Positions 15,629 through 24,627 are shown, counted from the stretch's first letter. The stretch: 33,336 nucleotides of DNA from UBA11136 sp964482135 (GCA_964482135.1 CAYZWF010000026.1:1-33336); one strand, 5' to 3'. Numbers and translations: made by a program. Notes: generated by a model not told the origin, from the sequence alone.

Positions 15629-16558
15629 CTACAGCTTTTCCGTCATTTCGGGTAACGCTTCGAACAAATCCGCCACCAGCCCGTAATCGGCAACCTGGAA
15701 GATGGGCGCTTCCTCGTCCTTGTTGATGGCGACGATGATCTTGCTGTCCTTGATTCCGGCTAAGTGCTGGATGGCGCCGGAAATCCCCACCGCCATATAG
15801 AGGTCCGGGGCGACGATCTTGCCGGTCTGACCGACCTGGAAATCATTGGGCACGAATCCCGAATCCACCGCCGCCCGCGAGGCGCCCACCGCCGCGCCCA
15901 GCTTGTCGGCCACGGCCTCGATCAGCTTGAAGTTTTCCGAGCTCTGCAACCCGCGTCCGCCCGAGATAATCACCCGCGCCGAGGTCAGCTCGGGGCGGTC
16001 GGACTTGCTCAGTTCATGGCCCACGAAGCCGGAATAGCCGGCATCACCGGCGGATTCGATGGTCTCCACCGCCGCGCTGCCGCCCTCTTGCGCCGCTGAC
16101 TCGAAGGCGGTGCCGCGCACCGTGATAACCTTGATGGCGTCGGACGAGCGTACCGTGGCGATGGCGTTACCGGCATAGATGGGGCGGCGGAAAGTATCTA
16201 CGCCCTCCACGGCGATGATGTCGGAAATCTGGGTCATGTCGAGCAACGCCGCGGCGCGGGGCAGGATATTCTTTCCGTATGTGGTGGCCGGCGCCAAGAT
16301 ATGGCTGTAGCCGCCGGCCAGGGTCTTCACCAGCCAGGCCACATTTTCCGCCAGATGATGGCCATAGGCCGCGTCATCGGCACACAGCACCTTCGCCACC
16401 CCGGCGATTTTGGCAGCAGCCTCGGCCGCCGCGCCACAATTCTCTCCGGCCACCAGGATCGTCACCTCGCCGCCAAGCTGGGCCGCCGCCGTTACCGTAT
16501 GCAGGGTGGCCGGGCGAATGGTTTCATGGTCGTGTTCGGCAAGGATAAGAACGGCCAT
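15629..16558 (-). CDS. etfA: Electron transfer flavoprotein alpha subunit
   Basis: A 309-residue FixB/EtfA protein. With EtfB it accepts electrons from acyl-CoA dehydrogenases and passes them to ETF:ubiquinone oxidoreductase. The C-terminal FAD domain shows SGGRGLQSSENFKLIEA, then the family signature region GQTGKIVAPDLYMAVGISGA followed by QHLAGIKDSK. IVAINKDEEAPIFQVADYGLV closes the protein. The ATG shares its A with the etfB stop (TGATG), so the subunits are tightly coupled. Mcd at 18366 is the obvious local electron donor. Confidence 0.94.
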   Translation of the reverse strand: MAVLILAEHDHETIRPATLHTVTAAAQLGGEVTILVAGENCGAAAEAAAKIAGVAKVLCADDAAYGHHLAENVAWLVKTLAGGYSHILAPATTYGKNILPRAAALLDMTQISDIIAVEGVDTFRRPIYAGNAIATVRSSDAIKVITVRGTAFESAAQEGGSAAVETIESAGDAGYSGFVGHELSKSDRPELTSARVIISGGRGLQSSENFKLIEAVADKLGAAVGASRAAVDSGFVPNDFQVGQTGKIVAPDLYMAVGISGAIQHLAGIKDSKIIVAINKDEEAPIFQVADYGLVADLFEALPEMTEKL

Positions 16559-17307
16559 CAGATCACCTTGGCTTCGTTTTTCAGTTTTTCGAGCAGTTCG
16601 TCCACATCGGCGACGATGACGCCACCGGCGCGAACCGGCGGCTCTTCCACCTTCACTATCTCCAGCCGCGGCGTCACGTCCACGCCCAGCTCCTCCGGCG
16701 TGATCTCCTCGATGGGCTTCTTCTTGGCCTTCATGATATTGGGCAGCGAGGCATAGCGCGGTTCGTTGAGCCGCAGATCGGTGGTAATCACCGCCGGCAG
16801 GTCGATGCTCACCGTCTCCAGCCCGCCGTCGATCTCGCGTGTCACTTCCGCCTTGCCGTCACTTAAATTCAGCTTCGAGGCAAAGGTGCCCTGGGGCCGG
16901 TTGGCGAGCGCGCCCAGCATCTGGCCGGTCTGGTTACAATCATCGTCGATGGCCTGTTTGCCCATGATGACGAGGTCGGGGCTTTCCTTGTCCATCAGCG
17001 CCTTCAACAGCTTGGCCACGGCCAGCGGCTCGAGATCACCCTCACAGGGGATATGGATGCCACGGTCGGCGCCCATGGCCAGGGCGGTGCGGATGGTTTC
17101 CTGAACCTGGGGACCGCCCGCGGAAACGACGGCGACTTCGCTCACCGTACCGGCCTCTTTCAGGCGCAGGGCCTCTTCCACGGCGATCTCGTCGAAGGGG
17201 TTCATGGACATCTTCACATTGGCGGTTTCGACGCCGCTCTGGTCGGCCTTGACCCGGACCTTGACGTTGAAATCAATGACCCGCTTGACGGCAACAAGAA
17301 TTTTCAT
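16558..17307 (-). CDS. etfB: Electron transfer flavoprotein beta subunit
   Basis: A 249-residue FixA/EtfB protein beginning MKILVAVKRVIDFNVKV, the standard start and length for the family. The AMP-binding and dehydrogenase-recognition parts are visible: VSMNPFDEIAVEEALRLKE-type sequence near residue 40 (the docking loop), MGKQAIDDDCNQTGQML near 120, and LTTDLRLNEPRYASLPNIMKA-like sequence near 180. The start is ATG 17307; a longer upstream frame adds residues not typical of EtfB. A promoter lies about 80 bases upstream. The gene heads etfB-etfA-hbd. Confidence 0.94.
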   Translation of the reverse strand: MKILVAVKRVIDFNVKVRVKADQSGVETANVKMSMNPFDEIAVEEALRLKEAGTVSEVAVVSAGGPQVQETIRTALAMGADRGIHIPCEGDLEPLAVAKLLKALMDKESPDLVIMGKQAIDDDCNQTGQMLGALANRPQGTFASKLNLSDGKAEVTREIDGGLETVSIDLPAVITTDLRLNEPRYASLPNIMKAKKKPIEEITPEELGVDVTPRLEIVKVEEPPVRAGGVIVADVDELLEKLKNEAKVI

Positions 17308-17394
17308 GAATTTCCCGGCTTTTCGGAGTTTTGCTTTTTGGATTCGGGCGGCTTCCCCTCCCGGAACCAAGCCCCTTTGGCAAATGCGGCCCCC

Positions 17395-17422
17395 ATAATC
17401 AACATTGACCCCGGACTGTCAA
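17395..17422 (-). promoter_or_regulatory. Predicted promoter of etfB-etfA-hbd
   Basis: On the minus strand a perfect -35 TTGACA (17422-17417) and GATTAT (17400-17395, 4 of 6 matches) are 16 bases apart, in the 204-bp spacer upstream of etfB. The leader would be about 80 nt. Confidence 0.5.
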
Positions 17423-17511
17423 TCGCCCCACGGATAATCCTGCCGTAACCTTAAGGAATGTGGGGATATCCTCTCCCCGACTCAAGAAGAACTGTCCGGG
17501 AAAAACCCCCG

Positions 17512-18087
17512 CTAGCGGTTGGCTCCCGGCCGCCACAGCACGTCGTCCTTGCCGCCGCCGTTGAGGTGCCGGGCCATGACAAACAGATGGTCGGACAAGC
17601 GGTTGAGATAGGCGATGGCCTGATTGTTGACGGGGTCGGCCGCCGCCAGTTCGGTGGCCAGCCGCTCGGCCCGGCGCACCACCGTGCGGGCATGGTGAAG
17701 ATGGGCGCTGGCGGCGCTGCCGCCGGGCAGAACAAAAGATTCCAGCGGCTCCAGGCTTTCGTTCATTTCATCGATTTCCCGCTCCAGCCGCGCCACCTGT
17801 TCGGCGTTGATGCGCAAGGCTTCCTCGCCCTCCTTGCCTTCCCCGCCCTGTCCCTCAGGCCGGCACAAATCGGCGCCGAGATCGAACAAGTCGTTCTGGA
17901 TATGCTCGATCATGGCCCCGGCCTCGTCGCCGGTATGGAGCCGGGCCAGACCCAGCACCGCATTGGCCTCGTCCACCGTGCCATAGGCGTCTACCCGAAG
18001 GTCGTGCTTGGCCACACGCTTGCCGTCGCCCAGCGAGGTTTCGCCGCTATCGCCGCCACGGGTATATATTTTATCGAGCCGCACCAT
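17512..18087 (-). CDS. Cob(I)alamin adenosyltransferase (PduO type)
   Basis: A 191-residue PduO-type ATP:corrinoid adenosyltransferase that transfers adenosyl from ATP to cob(I)alamin. Seen: the ATP-binding N-terminus YTRGGDSGETSLGDG (about 8-22), VDEANAVLGLARLH near 40, FVLPGGSAASAHLHHART near 125 with the helix of arginines used in catalysis, and YLNRLSDHLFVMARHLN near 160. It supplies the cofactor that both NrdJ and Ecm need. It starts 3 bp after the HIG1-like gene and follows mcd and ccr on the same strand, which supports a role in the EMC pathway. Confidence 0.92.
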   Translation of the reverse strand: MVRLDKIYTRGGDSGETSLGDGKRVAKHDLRVDAYGTVDEANAVLGLARLHTGDEAGAMIEHIQNDLFDLGADLCRPEGQGGEGKEGEEALRINAEQVARLEREIDEMNESLEPLESFVLPGGSAASAHLHHARTVVRRAERLATELAAADPVNNQAIAYLNRLSDHLFVMARHLNGGGKDDVLWRPGANR

Positions 18088-18090
18088 GTA

Positions 18091-18303
18091 TCAACCCGCC
18101 GTGTTCATGAGATAGGCAAACAGAACGAACAGCACGATGGCCGCCGCCTGAAACGCCACCCGCATGCGCATCAGCTTGTTGGAATGCTTCTTACTGAATT
18201 CGCCGCCCCGCATCATGGAGAACAAACCCGCGAACAGAACGCCCAGCGTGGCCAGCAGGGCCAGGCCGATGACATAGGGCATGAGGGAGATAACAAAATC
18301 CAT
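18091..18303 (-). CDS. Small HIG1-type twin-transmembrane protein
   Basis: A 70-residue protein with two membrane helices (about 5-28 and 49-67) joined by the basic loop MRGGEFSKKHSNKLMRMRV. This is the pattern of the HIG1/hypoxia-induced twin-transmembrane family common in alphaproteobacteria. Mitochondrial relatives stabilise respiratory complexes. A bacterial role is not established; an inner-membrane role near respiration is inference. It ends 3 bp before the adenosyltransferase start, and the pair is probably co-translated. Confidence 0.85.
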   Translation of the reverse strand: MDFVISLMPYVIGLALLATLGVLFAGLFSMMRGGEFSKKHSNKLMRMRVAFQAAAIVLFVLFAYLMNTAG

Positions 18304-18365
18304 AACCGAGAGCTTACCTTGCGGTGGCGCGATGCCTCAAGCGGGTTGCCCTGTATGCCAAGAAG

Positions 18366-20006
18366 CTAATCGCGGGGCAGCAACAGGCCGCGGGCGATGA
18401 CCTGGGCCTGAATTTCCGCCGCGCCCTCGAAGATGTTGAGAATACGGGCGTCGCACAGCACGCGGCTCACGGGGTATTCCTCGGCATAACCGTTGCCGCC
18501 GTGGATCTGCAGGGCGTTATCGGCGTTGGACCAGGCCACCCGCGCGCCCAGCAGTTTGGCCATGCCGGCCTCGATGTCACAGCGCTTCCCGGAATCCTTT
18601 TCCCGCGCCGAGGCCAGGGTGAGCTGACGGGCGATCATGGTTTCCACCGCCATCCAGGCCAGTTTCCCGGAGATGCGCGGGAAGGCGAAGATAGGCTTGC
18701 CGAACTGCACCCGCTCTTCCGCGTATTTCAGGCCCAGCTCCAGGGCGCATTGGGCCACGCCCACGGCGCGGGCGGCGGTCTGGATGCGCGCCGATTCGAA
18801 TGTCGCCATCAATTGCTTAAAGCCCTGGCCTTCCTCGCCACCCAAGAGATTGGCGGCGGGCACCTCGAAACCGTCGAAGGCGATCTCGTATTCCTTCATG
18901 CCGCGATAGCCCAGCACGCCGATCTCGCCACCGCTCATACCGGCGGCGGGGAAGGGATCGGCATCGGTGCCGCGCGGCTTCTCCGCCAGGAACATGGAGA
19001 GCCCCTTATAGCCCTTCTCGTCCGGGTTGGTGCGCACCAACAGGGTCATCAAGTCGCTGCGCGCGCCATGGGTGATCCAGGTCTTGGCCCCGGTAATGTG
19101 ATAGACGTCGCCGTCGCGCACCGCCCGCGTGGTGAGCGAGGCCAGATCGGAGCCGGTATTGGGCTCGGTGAACACCGCCGTGGTCAGGGTCTCGCCGCTG
19201 GCGATCTTGGGCAGCCATTGGCTTTTCTGGTCTTCGCTGCCGCCCAGCCTGATTAGTTCGGCGGCGATCTCGGAACGGGTGCCCAGCGAGCCCACCGAAA
19301 GATAGCCCCGTGAAAGTTCCTCGGTGACAATGCACATGGCCGATTTGCCCATGCCGAGCCCGCCATATTCCTCCGGCACGGCGAGACCGAACACGCCCAG
19401 CTCGGACATCTGCTCGATCACCGAGAGCGGAATCAACTCGTCCTTGAGGTGCCATTCCTGGGCCTTGGGAATCACCTGTTCGTTGGAAAAACGGTGGAAC
19501 TGGTCGCGCACCATATCGAGCATTTCGTCACCCAGGGCGGGATCACCGAAATGACGATGGGCCAGATGGCCGGCAATACTGACACGCACTTCCCGTTCCG
19601 TGCCCGAGGCCATGAGCTCCTTCACCTCATCGCTCAGGAAAGCCGCCACATCTTCCGATGTAAGACCCAAATCGGCGGGGCGTACGATTTCCACCTGGCT
19701 CATGGCGAGACCGCCCTGCATCTGGGCCAGATACTCGCCGAAGGTGGCGCGCAGGATGAGCGTCTCAAGCTCGCCCAGGGAACCTGCCTCCTGTAATCGA
19801 TTCGCCCAGGCCAGCATTTCCGAGAGAGCCGCGCCATAGGTGGCCAGCCAGGCCAGGCCATGAGCGGCCACCTGGTGGGTTTCCAGGGCTTGCGCGTCGA
19901 TACGGCCGTCGGCCACCACCCGCCCGGCCACGGCGAGGCGGGCCTTTTCAACCAGGCCATCGGCGGCTTGCAACGCCACGGCACAGGATTTGAGGATATC
20001 GGACAT
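18366..20006 (-). CDS. mcd: (2S)-methylsuccinyl-CoA dehydrogenase
   Basis: A 546-residue acyl-CoA dehydrogenase with an N-terminal extension of about 150 residues, a hallmark of methylsuccinyl-CoA dehydrogenases. It oxidises (2S)-methylsuccinyl-CoA to mesaconyl-CoA in the EMC pathway, passing electrons to ETF. Seen: HLKDELIPLSVIEQMSELGVFGLAVPEEYGG (near 210-240, family core), FTEPNTGSDLASLTTRA, KTWITHGARSD, FEVPAANLLGGEEGQGF, and the C-terminal QIHGGNGYAEEYPVSR / NIFEGAAEIQ. The assignment rests on length, the extension, and position 53 bp downstream of ccr with ecm next door. A general acyl-CoA dehydrogenase is the alternative. Confidence 0.9.
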   Translation of the reverse strand: MSDILKSCAVALQAADGLVEKARLAVAGRVVADGRIDAQALETHQVAAHGLAWLATYGAALSEMLAWANRLQEAGSLGELETLILRATFGEYLAQMQGGLAMSQVEIVRPADLGLTSEDVAAFLSDEVKELMASGTEREVRVSIAGHLAHRHFGDPALGDEMLDMVRDQFHRFSNEQVIPKAQEWHLKDELIPLSVIEQMSELGVFGLAVPEEYGGLGMGKSAMCIVTEELSRGYLSVGSLGTRSEIAAELIRLGGSEDQKSQWLPKIASGETLTTAVFTEPNTGSDLASLTTRAVRDGDVYHITGAKTWITHGARSDLMTLLVRTNPDEKGYKGLSMFLAEKPRGTDADPFPAAGMSGGEIGVLGYRGMKEYEIAFDGFEVPAANLLGGEEGQGFKQLMATFESARIQTAARAVGVAQCALELGLKYAEERVQFGKPIFAFPRISGKLAWMAVETMIARQLTLASAREKDSGKRCDIEAGMAKLLGARVAWSNADNALQIHGGNGYAEEYPVSRVLCDARILNIFEGAAEIQAQVIARGLLLPRD

Positions 20007-20059
20007 GATGGTGGACTCGCTCGCTTGCTCGCCTGTCAGCCCCGACCCGCCAGAGCGGT

Positions 20060-21343
20060 TCAGGCCTCGATGGAATCCTCGAGGGTGCGCAGGCCGGGCC
20101 GCTTGGCCTGGACCAGTACCGCCATATTGCCCGGCTTGTGCTCGTTATTCCACATTTTGGTATGGGCGCGGGGAATCTCGTCCCAGCCGAACACTTCCGA
20201 CATACAGGGGTCGATACGGCGCTCGATAACCAGCTTATTGGCCTGGGCCGCCTGTTTGAGATTGGCGAAATGGCTGCCCTGGATGCGTTTCTGGCGCATC
20301 CATACGAAGCGCGCGTCCATGGTCAGGTTATACCCGCTCGTGCCGGCACAGAAGACCACCATGCCGCCGCGCTTGACCACGAAACAGCTCACCGGGAAGG
20401 TCGCTTCGCCGGGATGTTCGAACACCATGTCCACGTCCTGGCCCTTGCCGGTGAATTCCCAGATGGCTTTGCCGAATTCGCGGCACTTCTTCATGTATTT
20501 GCCGTAACCCTCGGCGTCGCCCACATCGGGAAGCTGGCCCCAGCACTCGAAATCCTTGCGGTTGATGACACCCTTGGCGCCCATGGACATGACGAAATCG
20601 CGCTTGTCGTCGTCGGAGATAACGCCGATGGCGTTGGCCCCGGCGGTGGCGATGAGCTGCACCGCCATGGAGCCCAGACCGCCCGAGGCGCCCCATACCA
20701 GCACGTTATGGCCGGGACGCAGGATGTGCGGACGATGGCCGAACATCATGCGATAGGCGGTGGCCAGGGTCAGCGTATAACAGGCGCTCTCTTCCCAGGT
20801 CAGGTGCAGTGGCCGCGGCATGAGCTGTTGGGCCTGGACATTGGTGAACTGGGCGAAGGCGCCGTCGGCAGTCTCATAGCCCCAGATGCGCTGGGTCGGC
20901 GAGAACATGGGATCGCCGCCGTTGCATTCCTCGTCATCGCCGTCATCCTGGTTACAATGGACCACCACTTCGTCGCCCACTTTCCAGCGCGTGACCTTGG
21001 AGCCCACGGCCCAGACGATACCCGAGGCATCGGAACCGGCAATGTGATACTCGGCCTTGTGCACGTCGAAGGGCGAGATGGGAAGGCCCAGGGATGCCCA
21101 GATGCCGTTGTAATTGACGCCCGAGGCCATGACCAGGACCAGAACCTCGTGGGAATCCAACTCCGGCGTATTCACCACTTCCACCTGCATGGCCTCTTCG
21201 GGCGGACCGTGGCGCTCGCGGCGAATGGCCCAGGCATACATCTGTTTCGGCACATGACCCAAAGGCGGTATTTCGCCAATTTCATAGAGGTCTTTTTCTG
21301 TTTGTACGCTGTTCATATTCACGACCTCTGCCGTCTTACCCAT
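20060..21343 (-). CDS. ccr: Crotonyl-CoA carboxylase/reductase
   Basis: A 427-residue MDR-superfamily enzyme that reductively carboxylates crotonyl-CoA to ethylmalonyl-CoA with NADPH and CO2, the defining step of the EMC pathway. Seen: DLYEIGEIPPLGHVPKQMYA, GVNYNGIW with the asparagine known to hold CO2, the HCNQDDGDDEECNGGDPM block that is specific to Ccr, a Rossmann segment WGASGGLGSMAVQ, and QGSHFANLKQA with the second CO2-binding residue, a histidine. The start ATG 21343 has GGAGAG 8 bases upstream; an in-frame ATG at 21316 is the alternative. It is followed by mcd and is divergent from ecm. Confidence 0.96.
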   Translation of the reverse strand: MGKTAEVVNMNSVQTEKDLYEIGEIPPLGHVPKQMYAWAIRRERHGPPEEAMQVEVVNTPELDSHEVLVLVMASGVNYNGIWASLGLPISPFDVHKAEYHIAGSDASGIVWAVGSKVTRWKVGDEVVVHCNQDDGDDEECNGGDPMFSPTQRIWGYETADGAFAQFTNVQAQQLMPRPLHLTWEESACYTLTLATAYRMMFGHRPHILRPGHNVLVWGASGGLGSMAVQLIATAGANAIGVISDDDKRDFVMSMGAKGVINRKDFECWGQLPDVGDAEGYGKYMKKCREFGKAIWEFTGKGQDVDMVFEHPGEATFPVSCFVVKRGGMVVFCAGTSGYNLTMDARFVWMRQKRIQGSHFANLKQAAQANKLVIERRIDPCMSEVFGWDEIPRAHTKMWNNEHKPGNMAVLVQAKRPGLRTLEDSIEA

Positions 21344-21578
21344 GTTTAAAACTCTCCATTAAGCCCGGTAGCGGGCGGTTTTTCCGTGAAAGCCGGGGCG
21401 TTTCTCGTTGATCCAGTTTTTAAATACCCATATGTCCGCCAGGACACCCAAATATGCGTCGGGCCAAATGACCGGCCCGGACTTTACCCTTCCCGATGGT
21501 TTTTTTGCAATGCACAATATGGTAACGTCGCCCCAATAATTCCAGTCTGAATGCCCAAAAGCGGGAGAATCCCTGGGA
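21344..21578. promoter_or_regulatory. Divergent ccr/ecm control region
   Basis: The 235-bp spacer must hold both promoters. It contains a perfect dyad TGTCC-GCCA-GGACA (21433-21446) flanked by ATAT-rich arms, a short palindrome TGCA-A-TGCA (21506-21514) inside TTTTTTGCAATGCACAA, and a hairpin GCCCG-GTAG-CGGGC (21363-21376). That hairpin runs into Ts on the plus strand and would act as a terminator only for transcripts antisense to ccr. TTTGCAAT resembles one half of the TTTGCAAA sites of short-chain fatty acyl regulators, but no second half is seen. No convincing -35/-10 pair was found. Confidence 0.4.
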
Positions 21579-23654
21579 ATGAAGGATAAATCGGCCACAT
21601 CAAATCCCCCCTCAAAAGGGGATAATAACGCATCCGCAACGAATTCCTGGGCCCCTTCCGGGGTCAAATCGCCCCATGCATCACCATGGATGATCCGTAC
21701 CTATTCGGGCCATTCCTCGGCTACCGCCTCCAACGAGCTCTACCGCTCCAATCTCGCCAGGGGTCAGACCGGGCTCTCGGTGGCCTTCGACCTGCCGACC
21801 CAGACCGGCTATGATGCCGATCATGTGCTGGCCCGCGGCGAGGTCGGCAAGGTGGGCGTGCCCATATGCCATCTGGGCGACATGAAGGCCCTGTTCGAGG
21901 GCATCCCGCTGGACCAGATGAACACCTCCATGACCATCAACGCCACCGCGCCGTGGCTGCTGGCCCTCTATATCGCGGCGGCCGAGGACCAGGGCGCGGA
22001 ACGCGCAGGGCTGGCCGGCACCACCCAGAACGACATCATCAAGGAATATCTGGCTCGCGGCACCTATATCTTCCCGCCCGGCCCCTCGCTGCGGCTGACC
22101 ACCGATATCATCGCCTTTACCGCCAACGAGATTCCGAAATGGAATCCCATCAACGTGTGCTCCTATCACCTTCAGGAAGCCGGGGCCACGCCCATGCAGG
22201 AACTGGCCTTCACCTTGGCCGCGGCCGGTGCCGTGCTCGACGGCGTGCGCGAGGGCGGCCAGGTGGCGGAGGAAGACTTTCCCCGCGTGGTGGGCCGCAT
22301 CAGCTTCTTCCTCAATGCCGGCATGCGTTTCGTCACCGAGCTGTGCAAGGTCCACGCCTTCACCGAACTGTGGGATGAAATCTGCCGTGAAACTTACGGC
22401 ATCGAGGACGAGAAATTCCGCCGCTTCCGCTATGGCATGCAGGTGAACTCCCTGGGCCTCACCGAGCAACAGCCGGAAAACAACGTCTATCGCATTTTGA
22501 TCGAGATGCTGTCGGTGGTGCTCTCCAAGAACACGCGTGCCCGCGCCATCCAGCTTCCGGCCTGGAACGAGGCGCTGGGCCTGCCGCGGCCCTGGGACCA
22601 GCAATGGTCCCTGCGTCTGCAACAGATCATGGCCCACGAGACCGACCTCATGGAATTCGACGACATCTTCGAGGGTTCAGCCGTGATCCGCGAAAACGTG
22701 GACGCGCTTAAACAAGAAGCCCGCGCCGAGATGGCCCGCATCGTTGAGGCCGGCGGCGTGGTGGCGGCCATCGAATCGAGCTACATGAAACAACAACTGG
22801 TGGCGTCGGGCGCGCTGCGGCTGGCGCGGGTGGAATCGGGCGAACTGCCGGTGGTGGGCGTCAACTGTTTCACCGAGACCCACGATTCACCGCTCACGGA
22901 ATCGCAAGACGGCGGTTTCTTCACCCCTGACCCCAAGGCTGAAGCCGCGCAGATCAAGGGCCTGGAGGCATGGCGGGAGAGTCGCGACGACGCGGCCGTG
23001 GCAACCGCGCTGGATGCGCTGGAAGCCGCCGCCCGGGACGGAAGCAACATCATGGAATCCTCCATCGCCTGCGCCCATGCCGGCGTCACCACCGGCGAAT
23101 GGGCGGGCCGCCTGCGCCAGGTGTTCGGCGAATACCGCGCGCCTACCGGGGTCGGCACGGCAACCTCGCCGGCCGCCGCCGGCGCTGGGGACAATTCCTT
23201 CGCCCAGACCCGGGAACGGGTGGAAGAAGCCTCGAAGAAACTGGGGCGGCGGCTGAAAATGCTGGTGGGCAAGCCGGGCCTCGACGGTCATTCCAACGGC
23301 GCCGAACAGATCGCCGTGCGGGCGCGGGATTCCGGTTTCGAAGTGGTTTACGAGGGCATCCGCCTGACCCCGGCCCAGATCGTCAACGCGGCGCTGGAGG
23401 AAGGCGTGCATGTGATCGGGATTTCCGTGCTTTCGGGCTCCCATCTGGCGCTGGTGGGCGACGTGCTGGCGTGCATGAAAAAGGCGCGGCTTGATGTGCC
23501 GCTGGTGGTGGGCGGGATCATTCCACCCCGCGACGCCAAGGAATTAAAGAAAATGGGCGTGGCGGCGGTCTATACGCCCAAGGACTTCCATATCTCTCAA
23601 ATCATGACCGAAATCGTCGACGTAATCGAAGACGCGGCCAAGGACGCGGCGTAA
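21579..23654 (+). CDS. ecm: Ethylmalonyl-CoA mutase (B12-dependent)
   Basis: A 691-residue single-chain mutase that converts (2R)-ethylmalonyl-CoA to (2S)-methylsuccinyl-CoA with adenosylcobalamin. Seen: the N-terminal barrel entry RTYSGHSSATASNELYR, TGLSVAFDLPTQTGYDADH, NVCSYHLQEAGATP, NSLGLTEQQPENNVYR, and a C-terminal B12 domain with the DxHxxG motif at Asp569-His571-Gly574 (GKPGLDGHSNGAEQ). The close match of these blocks to known Ecm, the lack of a partner small subunit, and the divergent ccr make Ecm far more likely than methylmalonyl-CoA mutase. The N-terminus is about 35 Ser/Asn/Pro-rich residues longer than the core. GGGAG about 10 bases upstream supports ATG 21579. Confidence 0.95.
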   Translation: MKDKSATSNPPSKGDNNASATNSWAPSGVKSPHASPWMIRTYSGHSSATASNELYRSNLARGQTGLSVAFDLPTQTGYDADHVLARGEVGKVGVPICHLGDMKALFEGIPLDQMNTSMTINATAPWLLALYIAAAEDQGAERAGLAGTTQNDIIKEYLARGTYIFPPGPSLRLTTDIIAFTANEIPKWNPINVCSYHLQEAGATPMQELAFTLAAAGAVLDGVREGGQVAEEDFPRVVGRISFFLNAGMRFVTELCKVHAFTELWDEICRETYGIEDEKFRRFRYGMQVNSLGLTEQQPENNVYRILIEMLSVVLSKNTRARAIQLPAWNEALGLPRPWDQQWSLRLQQIMAHETDLMEFDDIFEGSAVIRENVDALKQEARAEMARIVEAGGVVAAIESSYMKQQLVASGALRLARVESGELPVVGVNCFTETHDSPLTESQDGGFFTPDPKAEAAQIKGLEAWRESRDDAAVATALDALEAAARDGSNIMESSIACAHAGVTTGEWAGRLRQVFGEYRAPTGVGTATSPAAAGAGDNSFAQTRERVEEASKKLGRRLKMLVGKPGLDGHSNGAEQIAVRARDSGFEVVYEGIRLTPAQIVNAALEEGVHVIGISVLSGSHLALVGDVLACMKKARLDVPLVVGGIIPPRDAKELKKMGVAAVYTPKDFHISQIMTEIVDVIEDAAKDAA

Positions 23655-23701
23655 ACGCGTCCGTCCCCCGCCCCCCCGGACTTCCCGGAGCCTGTAATCC
23701 C

Positions 23702-24616
23702 GTGACCTTTCTCCGCTGCATCGCCGACTGTAACCGCCACGACCTCTCGCGCTTCACGCCCTTCCACATGGCCGGGTTCCCCGTGGGACGGATTCGCAGC
23801 GACACGCTTCCCCTGCTGCACGCTCACGAGGACATTTTCGAGTTTACCGATAACGCCGTCACCCTCTCGCCCGGTCTGGGTGACTGCGCGGCGCGCTCAC
23901 AGGCCCTCATGAAGGTGGCCCGCGATCTCGACTCAAAGGACGGTGTCATGCCGCCCTGGATGGACGAGGATTACCCCGTCTTCGCCGACCCCACGCACGC
24001 TGATTTCCCCGCCGATTCTCCCGCCGCCGATTCTCCCGCCGCCCCCACCACGCAACCGCTGGCCCATATCACGCGCTCGGCGGTGCTGTTCTTCGGCCTG
24101 CCCGCCTGGGGCGTGCATTTGAACGGCTATGTTAATAACGGGAATGGCATCGAGGTATGGCTGGCGCGGCGCGGGCCGAACTGTTTCGATTTTCCCGGAA
24201 AGCTCGACAATCTGGTGGCCGGGGGCCAGCCGGCACATCTCAGCGCCGAGGATAATCTGGCCAAGGAATCCCTCGAAGAAGCCGGTATCGAGCCCGATCT
24301 CATCGCCCAGGCCCGGCCACAGGGGTGTCTGTCCTATCTTGTGGAAACACCCTTCGGACTCAGCCCCGGTAATATTTTTTGCTATGACCTGAAGCTGCCC
24401 GCCGGTTTCACGCCGCGCTCGCTCGATGGCGAGGTGTCGGAGTTTCTCCTCCTGCCCGCGGACGAGGTGAGGGACATGGCCGCCACCACCGCGAAAGCCC
24501 TGCATTTCAAGCCCGGCAGCGCATTGGTGATTATCGATTTCCTGCTCCGCCACGGCGTCCTCGACGGCGCGCCCGACCGCGCGGAAATCGCCACCGCGCT
24601 GGGGCGGCAGGCATAG
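23702..24616 (+). CDS. DUF4743/Nudix hydrolase family protein
   Basis: A 304-residue protein. The N-terminal half (about 1-125) matches DUF4743, the domain found before Nudix in thiamine-pyrophosphokinase-linked proteins, including the GFPVGRIR motif near 25. The Nudix half carries FPGKLDNLVAGGQPAHLS and KESLEEAGIEPD (about 165-200), a family variant of the Nudix box with the EExG core kept. Such proteins hydrolyse modified nucleoside diphosphates or damaged thiamine diphosphate; the substrate here is unproven. The linker contains PADSPAADSPAAP, encoded by two identical 15-bp units (24011-24040). The start is GTG. It is 47 bp after ecm and 11 bp before the MBL gene, probably on the same transcript. 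Confidence 0.85.
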   Translation: MTFLRCIADCNRHDLSRFTPFHMAGFPVGRIRSDTLPLLHAHEDIFEFTDNAVTLSPGLGDCAARSQALMKVARDLDSKDGVMPPWMDEDYPVFADPTHADFPADSPAADSPAAPTTQPLAHITRSAVLFFGLPAWGVHLNGYVNNGNGIEVWLARRGPNCFDFPGKLDNLVAGGQPAHLSAEDNLAKESLEEAGIEPDLIAQARPQGCLSYLVETPFGLSPGNIFCYDLKLPAGFTPRSLDGEVSEFLLLPADEVRDMAATTAKALHFKPGSALVIIDFLLRHGVLDGAPDRAEIATALGRQA

Positions 24617-24627
24617 GGGACGGCGCC

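Noticed and set aside
21504..21514. Short-chain fatty acyl regulator site (TTTGCAAA pair) upstream of ecm
   Set aside because: Only one imperfect half, TTTGCAAT, is present.
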